NCBI RefSeq assembly: GCF_004803915.1 | Contig: NZ_CP039396.1 | Location: forward strand, 3,534,001 to 3,598,000 | Source: Duncaniella dubosii | Lineage (GTDB): Bacteria > Bacteroidota > Bacteroidia > Bacteroidales > Muribaculaceae | Length of the DNA: 64,000 bases | Reading direction: 5' to 3' | Notes under the pieces: model-generated | What the model was told of the DNA's origin: nothing | Databases searched by the model: none | What the model saw: only the letters and a program-made list of their open reading frames with translations | Shown: in pieces, positions 62,896 through 64,000 of the stretch | Layout of the letters: the number at the start of each line of letters is the position of its first letter | Position numbering within the stretch: the first letter of the stretch is position 1 | Translations under genes and position numbers: made by a program

Positions 62896-64000
62896 ATGAA
62901 ATACTTAACCTTGATTATACTTACATTGGTTGTCGGCATGGTTTCATGTAAACGTTCAACCGACCATACACAAATCCTTGCAGAAGCTGAAAGGATTGCA
63001 TATATCTTCTCAGACAGTGCGTTAGCATTGGTAAACGACATCGAGCCGTCTGATTTTAAGGAGGATTCACTGAGAGCGTTGTATCATCTTGTAACAGCTT
63101 CGGCACATAAGGCCAAGGAAAGCTCAATGGTGTCGGACTCTCTAATCCGTTTTTTCTTTCGATTATTATAGAGATCGCGACAATAACCGTTTCTTGCAAA
63201 GCGGCGACCTTTATGCCTTGTATCTTTTCTGGGTAGGTGACGGAAAAAGGGCCTTGGGATTGCTTGACTCCATAGTTGCGCTTCCTGATATACCACAAAG
63301 ACTAATGATACAATTACTCCAATCAAGAATCGGAATCGGTGGAGCTGAATTTGACAGCAAAAAAAATCTCAGATACATAAAACGATTACTTGAACTGGAC
63401 AATGATTCGGCCAATCAGATTGAATACACGTATCAGCTATGTGAAAATTATCAGTACGCCGGACATGGCGATTCCGCATTGATTATAATTGACAGGTTGA
63501 TTGATCACGCCCGCATGAATCATCTCGGAAATGAGCATTTTAAGTATACCTATGAGAAAGTCGGTATTTTAGAAGAAATCGGACGATATGACGAGAGCAA
63601 TGCTCAGGTGGATTATATACTGCAACACGCCCCTCACAATTCTGCAATACCCTACCTACATTTATGGAAGCTTTGAATTATTTCAATACGGGAGCATTCG
63701 CCAAGGCAACACACGAATTGGCGATAGCCGACAGCTGCGCCAAAGACAGAATCGATGTGGACAATAATTATTACGAAAGTTTTGTCGGTCCTCTCAGAGA
63801 ATTTCTTGAGTACAGAAAAATGGCAGGATAAAACTAATCCAGCTGGCGACACTGAACAATAGCCAGCGCGACCGTTTCAACCGGATGGAATCAACACGAT
63901 GGGAGACCGAACAAAACGCACTGCGACAAGAAACCGTGCGTTGACATTGAAGGCTCAGAATGAACGCAACACCGCAATCCTGATTATTGTCCTGCTTGCA
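62896..64000 (+). pseudogene. TPR-repeat membrane signalling protein, frameshifted several times and cut by window end
   Basis: The start encodes a lipoprotein-like signal (LVVGMVSCKRST) followed by helical repeats (SDSALALVNDIEP). The frame breaks in a run of six T (63150-63155) and resumes in another frame as SFDYYRDRDNNRFLQSGDLYALYLFWVGDGKRALGLLDS and more TPR-like helices. Further breaks occur near 63655, 63815 and 63935. The final visible part, TLKAQNERNTAILIIVLLA, looks like a coiled coil entering a membrane helix. The layout (TPR, coil, helix) resembles Bacteroidales TPR-type sensor kinases or LuxR-type regulators; the C-terminal part is outside the window, so the class is unknown. The density of breaks suggests true decay or poor sequence near a contig end. 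Confidence 0.6.

Noticed and set aside
1..64000. Search for CRISPR arrays, tRNA/rRNA genes, insertion sequences and riboswitches
   Set aside because: No regularly spaced repeats, transposase motifs, cloverleaf-type sequences or known riboswitch cores were recognised by eye.

Overview
The window reads as chromosome of a Bacteroidota gut commensal, order Bacteroidales; Muribaculaceae is my best guess, from gene content only. Supporting signs are Bacteroidota-type promoters (-7 box TAnnTTTG, in the best cases with a -33 TTG/TTTG element 19-21 nt upstream), SusC/SusD proteins, lipoproteins with S/D/N after the lipobox Cys, an HmuY-type haem operon, a TamL-like lipidated Omp85 protein and DUF families typical of this order. 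No rRNA, tRNA, CRISPR array or insertion sequence was seen.

Layout. 1-2417: end of a GH2 beta-galactosidase and a GH51 arabinofuranosidase (arabinan/arabinogalactan use). 2547-13273: a haem-acquisition locus. A hemerythrin-LuxR regulator (minus strand) faces away from a six-gene hmuYRSTUV operon that is led by an additional lipoprotein made of two calycin-like repeats. 13396-16005: an AT-rich island with one SF1 helicase carrying a nuclease-like insertion. 16387-17992: gene debris, with an apparent deletion scar of a TolC/HlyD/MFS efflux operon and a frameshifted GNAT gene. 18047-19350: a YciO/TsaC protein and a free-standing B3/B4 domain. 19512-29204: LPS inner core and lipid A operon (waaA, lpxL-like, kdsB, GT90, GT9, two LtaS-like transferases, GT2).

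29318-38960 (minus strand): GNAT-like protein, SulP permease, PrmA, a cassette of four small envelope proteins, a Kef-like antiporter, an MgtC protein and a coiled-coil membrane protein. 39188-47688 (plus): TamL-like protein, HAD phosphatase, a histidine kinase lacking its phospho-acceptor His, a DHH phosphoesterase, a DUF4827-like lipoprotein and glmM. 47797-52416 (minus): a lipoprotein and proA-proB-proC. At about 52414-52420 proC is cut off and joined head-on to a susC that is also cut off. 52417-62611: a pectin-type polysaccharide utilisation locus (susC', susD, PL1 lyase, DUF3826, DUF6298-type beta-helix protein, DUF1593 hydrolase). 62896-64000: a TPR-type signalling gene broken by several frameshifts.

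Quality remark. Several genes carry isolated one-base frameshifts, in three cases best explained by one missing C in a C-containing context (GNAT at 17648-17651, susD at about 55000, the DUF6298 gene at about 60794), and the proC/susC joint breaks both genes. Sequencing or assembly error must be separated from true decay before these are called pseudogenes.
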